Both the position numbers and the translations under genes were made by a program. Below the pieces are notes generated by a model. It did not search any database. It saw nothing but the letters and a program-made list of their open reading frames with translations, and was not told where the DNA came from. DNA of 7,749 bases from an uncultured Anaerotruncus sp. (GTDB lineage Bacteria > Bacillota_A > Clostridia > Oscillospirales > CAG-272): contig CATYWI010000051.1 in the NCBI GenBank assembly GCA_958414155.1, forward strand, positions 1 to 7,749. The letters are read 5' to 3'. Positions 1 to 5,100 of the stretch are shown piece after piece; within the stretch, counting starts at the first letter, position 1, and every line of letters starts with the position of its first letter.

Positions 1-118
1 GCCATGCTTTATGGTCTGCAATCAATTTTAACCGGGCGGCTTCTCTCTCATCCACGATAGGAGCCAGTTCTCCATCCACAGATTCTCTTAGACTTTTGAA
101 AACATCTATTTCTTCCAT
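1..118 (-). CDS. Unrecognised protein, N-terminal 39 residues only (runs off the left edge)
   Basis: An open frame reads leftward from ATG at 118 to the window edge without a stop, and the gene continues outside. The visible part begins MEEIDVFKSLRESVDGEL and is rich in Glu, Asp, Arg and Lys, suggesting a soluble, largely helical start; no signal peptide or membrane segment is seen. I chose this start because a Shine-Dalgarno sequence, GAGGTGG (130 down to 124), lies 5 bases upstream and a plausible sigma-A promoter precedes it at 150-178. I do not recognise the family and propose no function. Its location beside a transposase remnant, in AT-richer sequence than the rest of the window, hints at an accessory or recently acquired gene. 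Too little is visible to judge whether the gene is intact. Confidence 0.55.
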   Translation of the reverse strand, partial: MEEIDVFKSLRESVDGELAPIVDEREAARLKLIADHKAW

Positions 119-149
119 TGCGACCACCTCAGCGAGTTTTTCTGTTGAA

Positions 150-178
150 ATTATAACTCGCCAAAAAGCAGAAGTCCA
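150..178 (-). promoter_or_regulatory. Candidate sigma-A promoter for the left-edge gene
   Basis: Reading the minus strand, TGGACT (178-173) and a perfect TATAAT (155-150) are separated by exactly 17 bases. The -35 box matches the TTGACA consensus at four of six positions. Transcription would start near 143, giving a leader of about 25 bases that carries the GAGGTGG ribosome binding site. The -35 box abuts the inverted repeat at 179-213, where an activator could bind. Confidence 0.55.
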
Positions 179-213
179 TTAACCGTGAGCAAGGTGGTTT
201 ACCTCACGGTTAA
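179..213. repeat. Perfect 11-bp inverted repeat next to a -35 box (candidate operator)
   Basis: TTAACCGTGAG (179-189) and CTCACGGTTAA (203-213) are exact reverse complements separated by 13 bases. The repeat ends one base from the -35 box of the minus-strand promoter at 150-178. It could be a binding site for a dimeric regulator placed like an activator site, or a stem-loop. Neither strand has a U-tract directly after it, so a classical terminator is less likely. Confidence 0.6.
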
Positions 214-400
214 AATCAGCAAAAATTTCTTTCGGAAAAGAAAAAAGGCCCAAACATCGTCTAACTATCTGAGCTTCTACTCATTCAATGACCTGCAGGT
301 GCAGATGAAACGGTATTTGTACCGTTCAAACAATATTCCGATGTCTGTTCTCGGTTGGAAAAGTCCCAATCAAAAGCAGCGCGAACTCGGCGGACGCTGA
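185..400 (+). pseudogene. Transposase C-terminal remnant (DDE/rve integrase type)
   Basis: A 71-codon frame opens with GTG at 185, but only the part from about 263 to 391 looks like real protein. That part contains LSFYSFNDLQVQMKRYLYRS and, shortly after, NNIPMSVLGWKSPNQK. This resembles the last ~45 residues of integrase-core (rve) transposases of the IS481/IS3 type, where an aromatic-rich 'LSFYS..DL..Q...Y..R.N' helix is followed by a 'PM..LGWKSP' end; this is recognised from memory, not by a search. The catalytic D, D and E residues would lie upstream and are absent, because the sequence before 263 is unrelated and includes the inverted repeat at 179-213. The GTG lies inside that repeat and has no convincing ribosome binding site. 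I read this as a 5'-truncated, non-functional insertion-sequence remnant. The frame continues a few codons (GGR) to TGA at 398-400. Confidence 0.6.
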
Positions 401-531
401 CGTCACGCTGACCACAGCGGTCGCCGGCGCGACGCTGTCCCATGCAGCCGCCGGCGCGACGCCCTGCGGGCTTCGTTCGTTCCGTTCCTCCGCTTCGCTC
501 CGTCACTTCTCTCGCTCACCCCACAGGGCGT
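394..531. repeat. GC-rich, hairpin- and direct-repeat-bearing segment
   Basis: This non-coding stretch holds several overlapping repeats. ACGCTGAC occurs at 394-401 and 405-412. CGCTG/CAGCG (406-410 and 415-419) can form a small hairpin. A perfect 13-bp direct repeat, GCCGGCGCGACGC, lies at 423-435 and 450-462. ACGCCCTGCGGG (459-470) pairs with CCCACAGGGCGT (520-531) apart from one mismatch, enclosing 49 bases. That loop is almost purely C/T with repeated TTCG/TCCG units (purine-rich on the minus strand). I see no convincing protein here on either strand. It could be a mobile-element end, a dispersed genomic repeat or a structured RNA; no family is assigned. Confidence 0.45.
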
Positions 532-561
532 TTACTTCTCCTATCATTCTCAATTATTTTT

Positions 562-657
562 TTACTTTGCCAGTCTCACATCATTGACAAAAGTACAAAA
601 AGCTGATTCCCAAACACTTGGACATGCTTGCGCGGTAGATTGATGAGCACATCGCAT
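562..657 (-). CDS. Possible 31-residue peptide downstream of the amidohydrolase (doubtful)
   Basis: After the amidohydrolase stop (681-679) the same reading frame runs on and offers ATG at 657, then 31 codons to TAA at 564-562. The peptide has three Cys and contains SVWESAFCTFVNDVRLAK at its C-terminus. An AAGGA element about 10 bases upstream of the ATG could serve as a weak ribosome binding site. The C-terminal string reminds me of short recurrent ORFs in clostridial genomes, but that is an impression from memory. It may be a repeat-borne ORF or chance, since 31 codons is too short to stand alone as evidence. The start also overlaps a 6-bp inverted repeat (TTGATG 640-645, CATCAA 655-660). 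Treat it as a candidate only. Confidence 0.2.
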   Translation of the reverse strand: MRCAHQSTAQACPSVWESAFCTFVNDVRLAK

Positions 658-678
658 CAAGCCAAATTCCTTAGTTCC

Positions 679-1908
679 TCATTCCCCGGCGTTATCCTCA
701 AGCCAGCGCGATGCCGTATATGCATACACGGCGCTGCCGATATCCAGCGCGTCATTATCGAATCTGACCATCGGGTGGTGCTGTGGGTATACATACCCTT
801 TTTCCGGATGTCCCGCTGCCAATATCAGCATCAGCGAGGGCACTTTATGACTGACATATGCAAAATCCTCGGAGCCTGCAGAGCCGGATTTACCGGCGCT
901 GTTTCCTGCGCTCAACTGAGCCACGGTACAAACCCTGCCCGCGCCGAGAAGCTCGCTGACATAACGGAACACCGCCGTGGACAGCTCCTTATCGTTTTTC
1001 AGCGTCGGGCAGCCGCTGACGAAGTTCACCTCAGCCTCAGCCCGGAACGCCCTTGCGATACCGACTGAAATATCCGCAATGCGCTGTTTGACAGACGCGC
1101 GCACCGCCTCGTCAAGGGTGCGCAGGCTACCGCCCATGGTCGCTTCATCCGGAATGACATTTGCCGCAGAGCCTGCGTGCACTGCGCCTACGGTCAGTAC
1201 TGCACGATCGCCCATTGCCAGCTCCCGCGCCCGTATCTCCTGCAAGGCTATAATGATGTGCGCCGCCGCGGTGACAGGATCGATCCCCGTTTCAGGCATG
1301 GAACCGTGACAGCCCTTGCCCCTTACGCGTATTTCAAACACATCTGCCGCCGGTGCGCCGCTACCCGGATCGGAAACTATCACCGTTCCCGGCGCAAGCG
1401 GCATTCCCGCCATCACGTGGATCATCATGGCGGCATCCACGCGCGGAGCCTCCAGCACGCCCGCGCGTATCATGTCGGCGGAGCCTTCGAATATCTCCTC
1501 CGCCGGCTGAAACATGAGCTTTACCGTACCGGCAAGCTCATCCTCATGCATTTTCAGCAGCTTTGCCGCGCCAAGGAGCATTGCGGTGTGCATATCGTGA
1601 CCGCAGGCGTGCATATTTCCGTTTTCGGAGGCAAAATCCTCGCCGGACTGCTCCGCAATCGGCAGTGCGTCCATATCCGCGCGAAGCAAAAACACTCCTC
1701 CCGGCTTTTTTCCTCCCGCAAGCGCAACAAGCCCCGCTCTGCCGCAAGGCTCCGGAGCATAGCCCATTCCTTCCAGCTCCGATCTCACGTATGCCAGTGT
1801 ATTCTCAAGCGCAAAACCGGTCTCCGCATGGGAATGCAGATATTTTCTCCTTTCGGTCAGCTCCTCTTTCATTTCCTCCGCTTCGCGGATCAGGTCCTCT
1901 GCTTTCAT
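679..1908 (-). CDS. M20-family metallopeptidase / N-acyl amino acid amidohydrolase
   Basis: This 409-residue protein is a cytoplasmic zinc- or cobalt-type dinuclear hydrolase of the M20 family, the group of hippurate hydrolases, N-acyl-L-amino-acid amidohydrolases and N-acetyl-diaminopimelate deacetylase. The signature motifs occur in order: RADMDALP (76-83), HACGHD (100-105; metal ligands Cys102 and His104), FQPAEE (133-138; a catalytic Glu and a metal-binding Glu), metal ligand His164, HGSMPE (201-206; start of the dimerisation lid), GSEDF (345-349) and PQHHPMVRFD (375-384; C-terminal metal-ligand His). All key residues seem intact and the length is normal for the family. No signal peptide is seen. 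ATG at 1908 is supported by AAAGGAG 8 bases upstream. The gene follows the DUF3048 terminator, so it is probably a separate transcript; no clear terminator is seen after it. Substrate cannot be decided; amino-acid scavenging from N-acylated or hippurate-like compounds is the usual inference. Confidence 0.93.
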   Translation of the reverse strand: MKAEDLIREAEEMKEELTERRKYLHSHAETGFALENTLAYVRSELEGMGYAPEPCGRAGLVALAGGKKPGGVFLLRADMDALPIAEQSGEDFASENGNMHACGHDMHTAMLLGAAKLLKMHEDELAGTVKLMFQPAEEIFEGSADMIRAGVLEAPRVDAAMMIHVMAGMPLAPGTVIVSDPGSGAPAADVFEIRVRGKGCHGSMPETGIDPVTAAAHIIIALQEIRARELAMGDRAVLTVGAVHAGSAANVIPDEATMGGSLRTLDEAVRASVKQRIADISVGIARAFRAEAEVNFVSGCPTLKNDKELSTAVFRYVSELLGAGRVCTVAQLSAGNSAGKSGSAGSEDFAYVSHKVPSLMLILAAGHPEKGYVYPQHHPMVRFDNDALDIGSAVYAYTASRWLEDNAGE

Positions 1909-1967
1909 ATACGATTGCTCCTTTATTTTTTTGAAACGGACGGATTCCTTACGTCGTCCTGCAAAAT

Positions 1968-1996
1968 AGTATACGCGGAAAGACCGCGGCTATAAC
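1968..1996 (-). promoter_or_regulatory. Weak candidate promoter for the amidohydrolase gene
   Basis: On the minus strand TATACT (1973-1968) is a good -10 box. A poor -35, GTTATA (1996-1991, three of six consensus bases), sits 17 bases upstream. Start of transcription would be near 1961, some 50 bases before the ATG. The -35 is weak, so another sigma factor or an activator may be involved, or the call may be wrong. Confidence 0.35.
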
Positions 1997-2010
1997 CTGA
2001 CGGCGCAAAA

Positions 2011-2081
2011 AAAAGCATATCCGGATCCGGTTAACACCGGTCGCCGCACAGGAATCCGGCGGATATCTCGGATATGCTATT
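2011..2081 (-). terminator. Branched intrinsic terminator of the DUF3048 operon
   Basis: On the minus strand GCATATCCG (2023-2015 region on plus) and its perfect complement (2069-2077) form a 9-bp outer stem, extendable by A-T pairs, followed by eight U residues (2014-2007). Inside lie two further hairpins: CGCCG/CGGCG (2042-2046 with 2057-2061) and CCGGT/ACCGG (2027-2031 with 2036-2040). The transcript could therefore fold as a three-way junction. It starts roughly 30 bases after the stop of the lipoprotein gene, the right place for a terminator. The plus strand also ends in TATTTTTG, so it may work in both directions. The branching is unusual for a plain terminator. Confidence 0.7.
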
Positions 2082-2108
2082 TTTGTATATACAGTAGACC
2101 GCCCGATA

Positions 2109-3332
2109 TCAGTTGGCTCTGTAATTCAGCTCGATCTGTCCCGCAAGGCTGTTCGGAACGACCGAAATAAAGGTCTTGCCGCGCATGACGCTGATAAGAT
2201 TTCCCGCCTCATCGGTAAATACGAAGGGCGAGGTGTCTCCTATGCGCGACCATTTTATCGGCATATATCTGCCGCCGCTTATGTAGTATCCACTGCCCTC
2301 TCCGGTCGTCACAACATCTATGCGGCCCTCGGTATCATCGGGGATAGCGGCAGTCTCTGTAAACAGCACGAATACATTTTTGAAGTTGAGCTGCTCGCCG
2401 TTTTCGGCATCGATATGCGCGCGGTCGCCGAGCTGATAGCGGTAATAGGTACCGGTATGGCGGCTGTATATCATCTGAACGTACTGTGACGCCGAATAAG
2501 GAATACACACGTGCGTTGCGTCGCCGCTGCCGTCGAAGACAGCATCGGGATCGGCAAAATTAAAGGCGGAACGGACATCGGCGGAGGATACGGTGCTCCA
2601 CTCATGGCGCGATGCGAGCTTAAGAAGGCGCTCGCCCATGGTCATGAGCGAATGCGCGGCGCCCGCGCTTGCCATTCGCTTTGTGTCACGGTAGAAACCC
2701 AGCCCGGAGTACGGGTCGTTCACACCGTCAAGATAGGGGATGCCGAGAGATTTTACCATGGTGTATCCGAGCGGACTGCCGCCGGCGCCCACGGTAAGCG
2801 TTCCGAAAGCCTGTCCGAGGCTTACGGTGTAATGGCGGACTGAACGCACGGGACCGTACACCTCACTGCCGCCGTATTCGTTGGTTATCATGATAAGGCG
2901 CGTAATGCCGCCCTCGACCAGCACTTCAAGCAGTATGTCTGCGCGGGAAATTCCCGACTGCGGCGCGGCTACGCTGAGGTTATCAAGGGTTATCGATATC
3001 GGCAGAACGCGGCGAAGATCGACCGTGCTCTCAAGCCCCGTAAGCGGGTCGGTGTAGGTTATCACCGGCGCGGGAGCGGTCGTTTCGTCACCGCTCGATT
3101 CGGGCGGTATGGGAGCTGTGGTGTCAGCGGGTTCCGTAGTTGTATCCGGCATGCCGGATGTACCCGGCTCTGCCGTCGTTGTTCCGGCATACGGCAGCGT
3201 TCCGTCGCCGGTGACTGCGGATGTCGCATCACCGTTGCCGAAAAGTGCGCATGAGGAAAGCAGGACAGCCGCGAGTGTGAGCGCGGCAAGCAAAACAGAT
3301 AATTTGTTGCGTTTTGACATTCCGTTTACCAT
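2109..3332 (-). CDS. DUF3048 (YerB-like) lipoprotein
   Basis: A 407-residue exported lipoprotein of the DUF3048 family, whose Bacillus subtilis member is YerB; the biochemical role is unknown to me. A basic N-terminus and hydrophobic segment (residues 11-25) end in the lipobox LSSC with Cys28 as the lipidation site, predicting attachment to the outer face of the membrane. Residues 31-92 are a Thr/Pro/Glu/Gly-rich flexible linker. The first domain (about 95-240) opens with DPLTGL and carries PQSGISRADILLEVLVEGG (124-142) and GPVRSVR (160-166), family hallmarks. The C-terminal domain (about 255-400) has KWSRIGD (360-366) and GKTFISVVP (385-393). No Shine-Dalgarno is visible before ATG 3332 or before the alternative ATG at 3320 (Met5). 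It lies 45 bases after the 100-residue gene and probably shares its promoter; two mutually exclusive hairpins fill the gap. Family assignment is firm, function open. Confidence 0.9.
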   Translation of the reverse strand: MVNGMSKRNKLSVLLAALTLAAVLLSSCALFGNGDATSAVTGDGTLPYAGTTTAEPGTSGMPDTTTEPADTTAPIPPESSGDETTAPAPVITYTDPLTGLESTVDLRRVLPISITLDNLSVAAPQSGISRADILLEVLVEGGITRLIMITNEYGGSEVYGPVRSVRHYTVSLGQAFGTLTVGAGGSPLGYTMVKSLGIPYLDGVNDPYSGLGFYRDTKRMASAGAAHSLMTMGERLLKLASRHEWSTVSSADVRSAFNFADPDAVFDGSGDATHVCIPYSASQYVQMIYSRHTGTYYRYQLGDRAHIDAENGEQLNFKNVFVLFTETAAIPDDTEGRIDVVTTGEGSGYYISGGRYMPIKWSRIGDTSPFVFTDEAGNLISVMRGKTFISVVPNSLAGQIELNYRAN

Positions 3333-3350
3333 TTTGACGTTGTTGGAGAT

Positions 3351-3377
3351 GCCCGGAGCACCGGGCGCTGATCGCCC
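3351..3377 (-). other. Two overlapping, mutually exclusive intercistronic hairpins
   Basis: Directly after the stop of the 100-residue gene the minus-strand RNA can form GGGCG-ATCAG-CGCCC (3377-3363). It can instead form GCCCGG-TGCT-CCGGGC (3366-3351), but the two share bases 3363-3366 and cannot both form. The downstream lipoprotein gene has no recognisable Shine-Dalgarno sequence, so these stems may affect its translation or mRNA stability. That is inference; chance pairing in GC-rich sequence is possible. Confidence 0.4.
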
Positions 3378-3680
3378 TCAGGCGGTCTTGTTGGCGCGGG
3401 AGAGCCAGATCATTCCCATATTGAGCGCGGCGGAAAGACCTGATTTTTCACCCTGTTTTACGATTTTGGAAGGATTTTTGGATTCGACGACCTGTATAAA
3501 GATCTTGTCGGGCAATTCTCTGCCGTTTTCTGTCTTGTAAGACATTATCTCAAGAATGAGAAAGCACTTTTCGCTCATATCGCCGTAGCATATGGTGTTG
3601 CCCTCACGCACCAGCGGCGCGTTCATATATCTGAGATACTTCCCGCTGACTTCACTGCGGGTCTCGTTTGTATCAGCCAT
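3378..3680 (-). CDS. Conserved-looking small hypothetical protein, 100 residues
   Basis: A soluble 100-residue protein without signal peptide or membrane helix. It contains GKYLRYMNAPLVREGNTICY (13-32), then GDMSEKCFLILEIMS (33-47), and ends with KSGLSAALNMGMIWLSRA (79-96). The pattern 'GKYL.Y...PLVR.GNTI.YGDMS.K...' followed by a beta-rich middle and a helical 'GL..A...G.IWL.RA' end resembles a small uncharacterised protein of clostridial genomes that I know from memory; I know no function and no family name. The start is secure: AAGGAGGT (3692-3685) lies 4 bases before ATG 3680, and a strong promoter sits at 3720-3748. It is the first gene of a likely two-gene unit with the DUF3048 lipoprotein. 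The single-domain size and predicted strands suggest a binding or adaptor protein, which is inference only. Confidence 0.8.
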   Translation of the reverse strand: MADTNETRSEVSGKYLRYMNAPLVREGNTICYGDMSEKCFLILEIMSYKTENGRELPDKIFIQVVESKNPSKIVKQGEKSGLSAALNMGMIWLSRANKTA

Positions 3681-3684
3681 ATTG

Positions 3685-3692
3685 ACCTCCTT
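3685..3692 (-). promoter_or_regulatory. Strong ribosome binding site AAGGAGGT
   Basis: AAGGAGGT is a near-perfect anti-16S match placed 4 bases before the ATG at 3680. It fixes the start of the 100-residue gene and contrasts with the missing site of the next gene in the unit. Confidence 0.85.
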
Positions 3693-3719
3693 ATATATGC
3701 GTATATTTTGTATCAGTAT

Positions 3720-3748
3720 ATTTTATCATAGAATAAGATATAAGTCAA
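3720..3748 (-). promoter_or_regulatory. Strong extended -10 sigma-A promoter of the small-protein/DUF3048 unit
   Basis: On the minus strand TTGACT (3748-3743), a 17-base spacer and TAAAAT (3725-3720) form a near-consensus promoter. A TG dinucleotide one base before the -10 box adds an extended -10 element. Transcription would begin near 3713, about 30 bases before ATG 3680. The flanking sequence is AT-rich, as expected for an active promoter. No operator-like repeat overlaps it, suggesting constitutive housekeeping expression. Confidence 0.8.
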
Positions 3749-3806
3749 TCACTATTTTGTAAACATGCGCATAAAAGCGGTGCTATGCGGCAGATATTTA
3801 TCCTGT

Positions 3807-4964
3807 TCAGTCTATGCAAAGCGGAGTCTGCCGCATAAAGCTGCCGGCGGGACGCGGAACGGGAAGCGCCAGCGAATAAAGTCCTTCTGACGCCAGAAGC
3901 AGTTCCGTCTGCCGCCGCGCGGCGGCTCCCTCGATCCTCAGCGCGGCTGAGGGACGTGTCAGAACCGTTATTCCTGCCTTTTTCCGTGCGGCGGCAAGGA
4001 AGCTCCTTCCCCGTGCGTCCGAGGCAAGCACCGTGGTATATGACGGCATGGCGTCAAGATTCGCCTTCAGAACGCCCGCAAGGGCAAATATTACGGCGCG
4101 GCGCAGACGTGCGGAGGTATACTTTTTCGTTGCGGCGGCTGTGAGCATATCCGCAAGACTGCCGCTTTCCGCCGCCGCGCGGACGAGCCTGCCCGAAACG
4201 CCGCCGCCGCATTCGGCGTATCTGCCCAGCTCCTCGCCGCCGGAACGGAATCGCCAGAGCGCCACCGTACCGAGCGCGCCGAGCGTTGCCGGCGCACGTC
4301 CCGCAGACATTGCCGCGCAGAGGGCATCAGCCGACGCCACGGTAAGTCCTGCGGGAAGCTCGCCGCGCAGTATTGCGGCACGCATCGCGGTAGCGGACGG
4401 GAGCGCGGCTGAGGGATCGGTATCATGAAAGCCGGCGCCCGCGCGCTTTATCGCAATAAATTCGGTCGCGGTACCGAGCCGCCGCGCGGCGCGGATATAC
4501 TCGACGCCGAGGATATCGTTCGGCGGCAGGCGTCCGCAGCCGAGCGCGTCTTCTATCCGCGCAAAATGCGCCGCGGCGCTCCCCTGCGAGGCGTCGGAAG
4601 CACATTTTTCATCCGAATCCGCCGCCTCTGCCGCCGCGCGGAGTCTGGAAAGCTCTGCGCTTTCCGACCCGAAGGCTATATTCCCGATGCCGAGAGCGGA
4701 AAGTATATACACGCCCGCCGCGGCAAAATAAGCCGCGCTCGCGCAGGACCATGGGAACGGAAGCTCAAGCACAAGGTCGGCTCCGGACCGTACGGCGGCA
4801 GCCGCACGGTCATATTTATCAGTGACAGCCGTATCGCCGCGCTGTACAAAGCTGCCGCTCATAAGGCATACGACCGTCCCGACACCCGCGCGGCGCAGCT
4901 CTTCTATCATGTATTCATGTCCGCGATGCATGGGATTGTACTCACATATTATTCCGCATGTCAT
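3807..4964 (-). CDS. tmcAL: tRNA(Met) cytidine acetate ligase TmcAL (YlbM)
   Basis: This cytoplasmic enzyme makes N4-acetylcytidine at the wobble base of elongator tRNA(Met), activating acetate with ATP to acetyl-AMP; this is the known role of the family. From the chosen start, a nucleotidyltransferase fold begins with GIICEYNPMHRGHEY (4-18), whose HRGH (13-16) is the HxGH nucleotide-binding motif. It is followed by MSGSFVQRGD (35-44), DKYDRAAAAVRSGADLVLEL (49-68), GSES near residue 98, PPNDILGVEYI, IKRAGAGFHD and KKYTSARLRR. The 385-residue length is close to the ~400 of homologues. The frame is open upstream to ATG 5075, adding 37 residues (starting MNDLTDINYT) that lack homology and would cover the ackA promoter. 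I therefore prefer ATG 4964, with AGGAAAG about 9 bases upstream. It is divergent from ackA; no strong own promoter or terminator is seen. Its Ala/Arg-rich C-terminal half is less conserved. Confidence 0.92.
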   Translation of the reverse strand: MTCGIICEYNPMHRGHEYMIEELRRAGVGTVVCLMSGSFVQRGDTAVTDKYDRAAAAVRSGADLVLELPFPWSCASAAYFAAAGVYILSALGIGNIAFGSESAELSRLRAAAEAADSDEKCASDASQGSAAAHFARIEDALGCGRLPPNDILGVEYIRAARRLGTATEFIAIKRAGAGFHDTDPSAALPSATAMRAAILRGELPAGLTVASADALCAAMSAGRAPATLGALGTVALWRFRSGGEELGRYAECGGGVSGRLVRAAAESGSLADMLTAAATKKYTSARLRRAVIFALAGVLKANLDAMPSYTTVLASDARGRSFLAAARKKAGITVLTRPSAALRIEGAAARRQTELLLASEGLYSLALPVPRPAGSFMRQTPLCID

Positions 4965-5024
4965 GTCCTGTATCTTTCCTTTTCGTTTTTTTGTACAATA
5001 CGGCGCGTTTTTTGACATTAACTC

Positions 5025-5053
5025 TTGAAATCTGCCGTACAAAGTTGTATAAT
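5025..5053 (+). promoter_or_regulatory. Near-consensus sigma-A promoter of ackA
   Basis: TTGAAA (5025-5030), a 17-base spacer and a perfect TATAAT (5048-5053) give five of six plus six of six consensus bases. Transcription would start near 5060, leaving a leader of about 40 bases that carries AAAGGA (5084-5089) before ATG 5101. A separate TTGACA at 5012-5017 has no suitable -10 box. No Rex-like or other clear operator is visible, so high constitutive expression is the simplest reading. Confidence 0.85.
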
Positions 5054-5100
5054 TAATATCTGTAAGATCATTCATCCCCCGAGAAAGGATAACACCAAAG

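Noticed and set aside
285..506. A 73-codon minus-strand open frame over the repeat segment and transposase remnant
   Set aside because: It reads the repeat-rich stretch and then the antisense of the transposase tail; Arg/Gly-rich with no ribosome binding site.
394..531. CRISPR array
   Set aside because: Direct repeats are only 8 and 13 bp, two copies each, with no regular repeat-spacer periodicity.
640..660. Terminator of the amidohydrolase gene
   Set aside because: TTGATG/CATCAA is a 6-bp inverted repeat without GC-rich core and without a U-tract on either strand.
628..1068. A 146-codon plus-strand open frame at the end of the amidohydrolase gene
   Set aside because: Antisense shadow of the conserved C-terminal M20 domain; no homology seen.
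1177..1995. A 272-codon plus-strand open frame antisense to the amidohydrolase
   Set aside because: It is a compositional shadow of a gene with every M20 motif intact; its translation is Arg/His/Cys-rich with no recognisable domain and it has no ribosome binding site.
3760..3806. Intrinsic terminator after tmcAL
   Set aside because: Only a 5-bp CGCAT/ATGCG pairing with a long loop and no adjoining U-run; not enough to call, so tmcAL may read through into the next unit.
4425..5015. A 196-codon plus-strand open frame antisense to tmcAL
   Set aside because: GC-rich shadow of tmcAL on the other strand, no family features, and it ends within the divergent promoter region.
5012..5050. Rex-type redox operator in the ackA promoter
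   Set aside because: The TTGACATTAAC stretch does not have the TTGTTAA-N4-TTAACAA palindrome expected for Rex.
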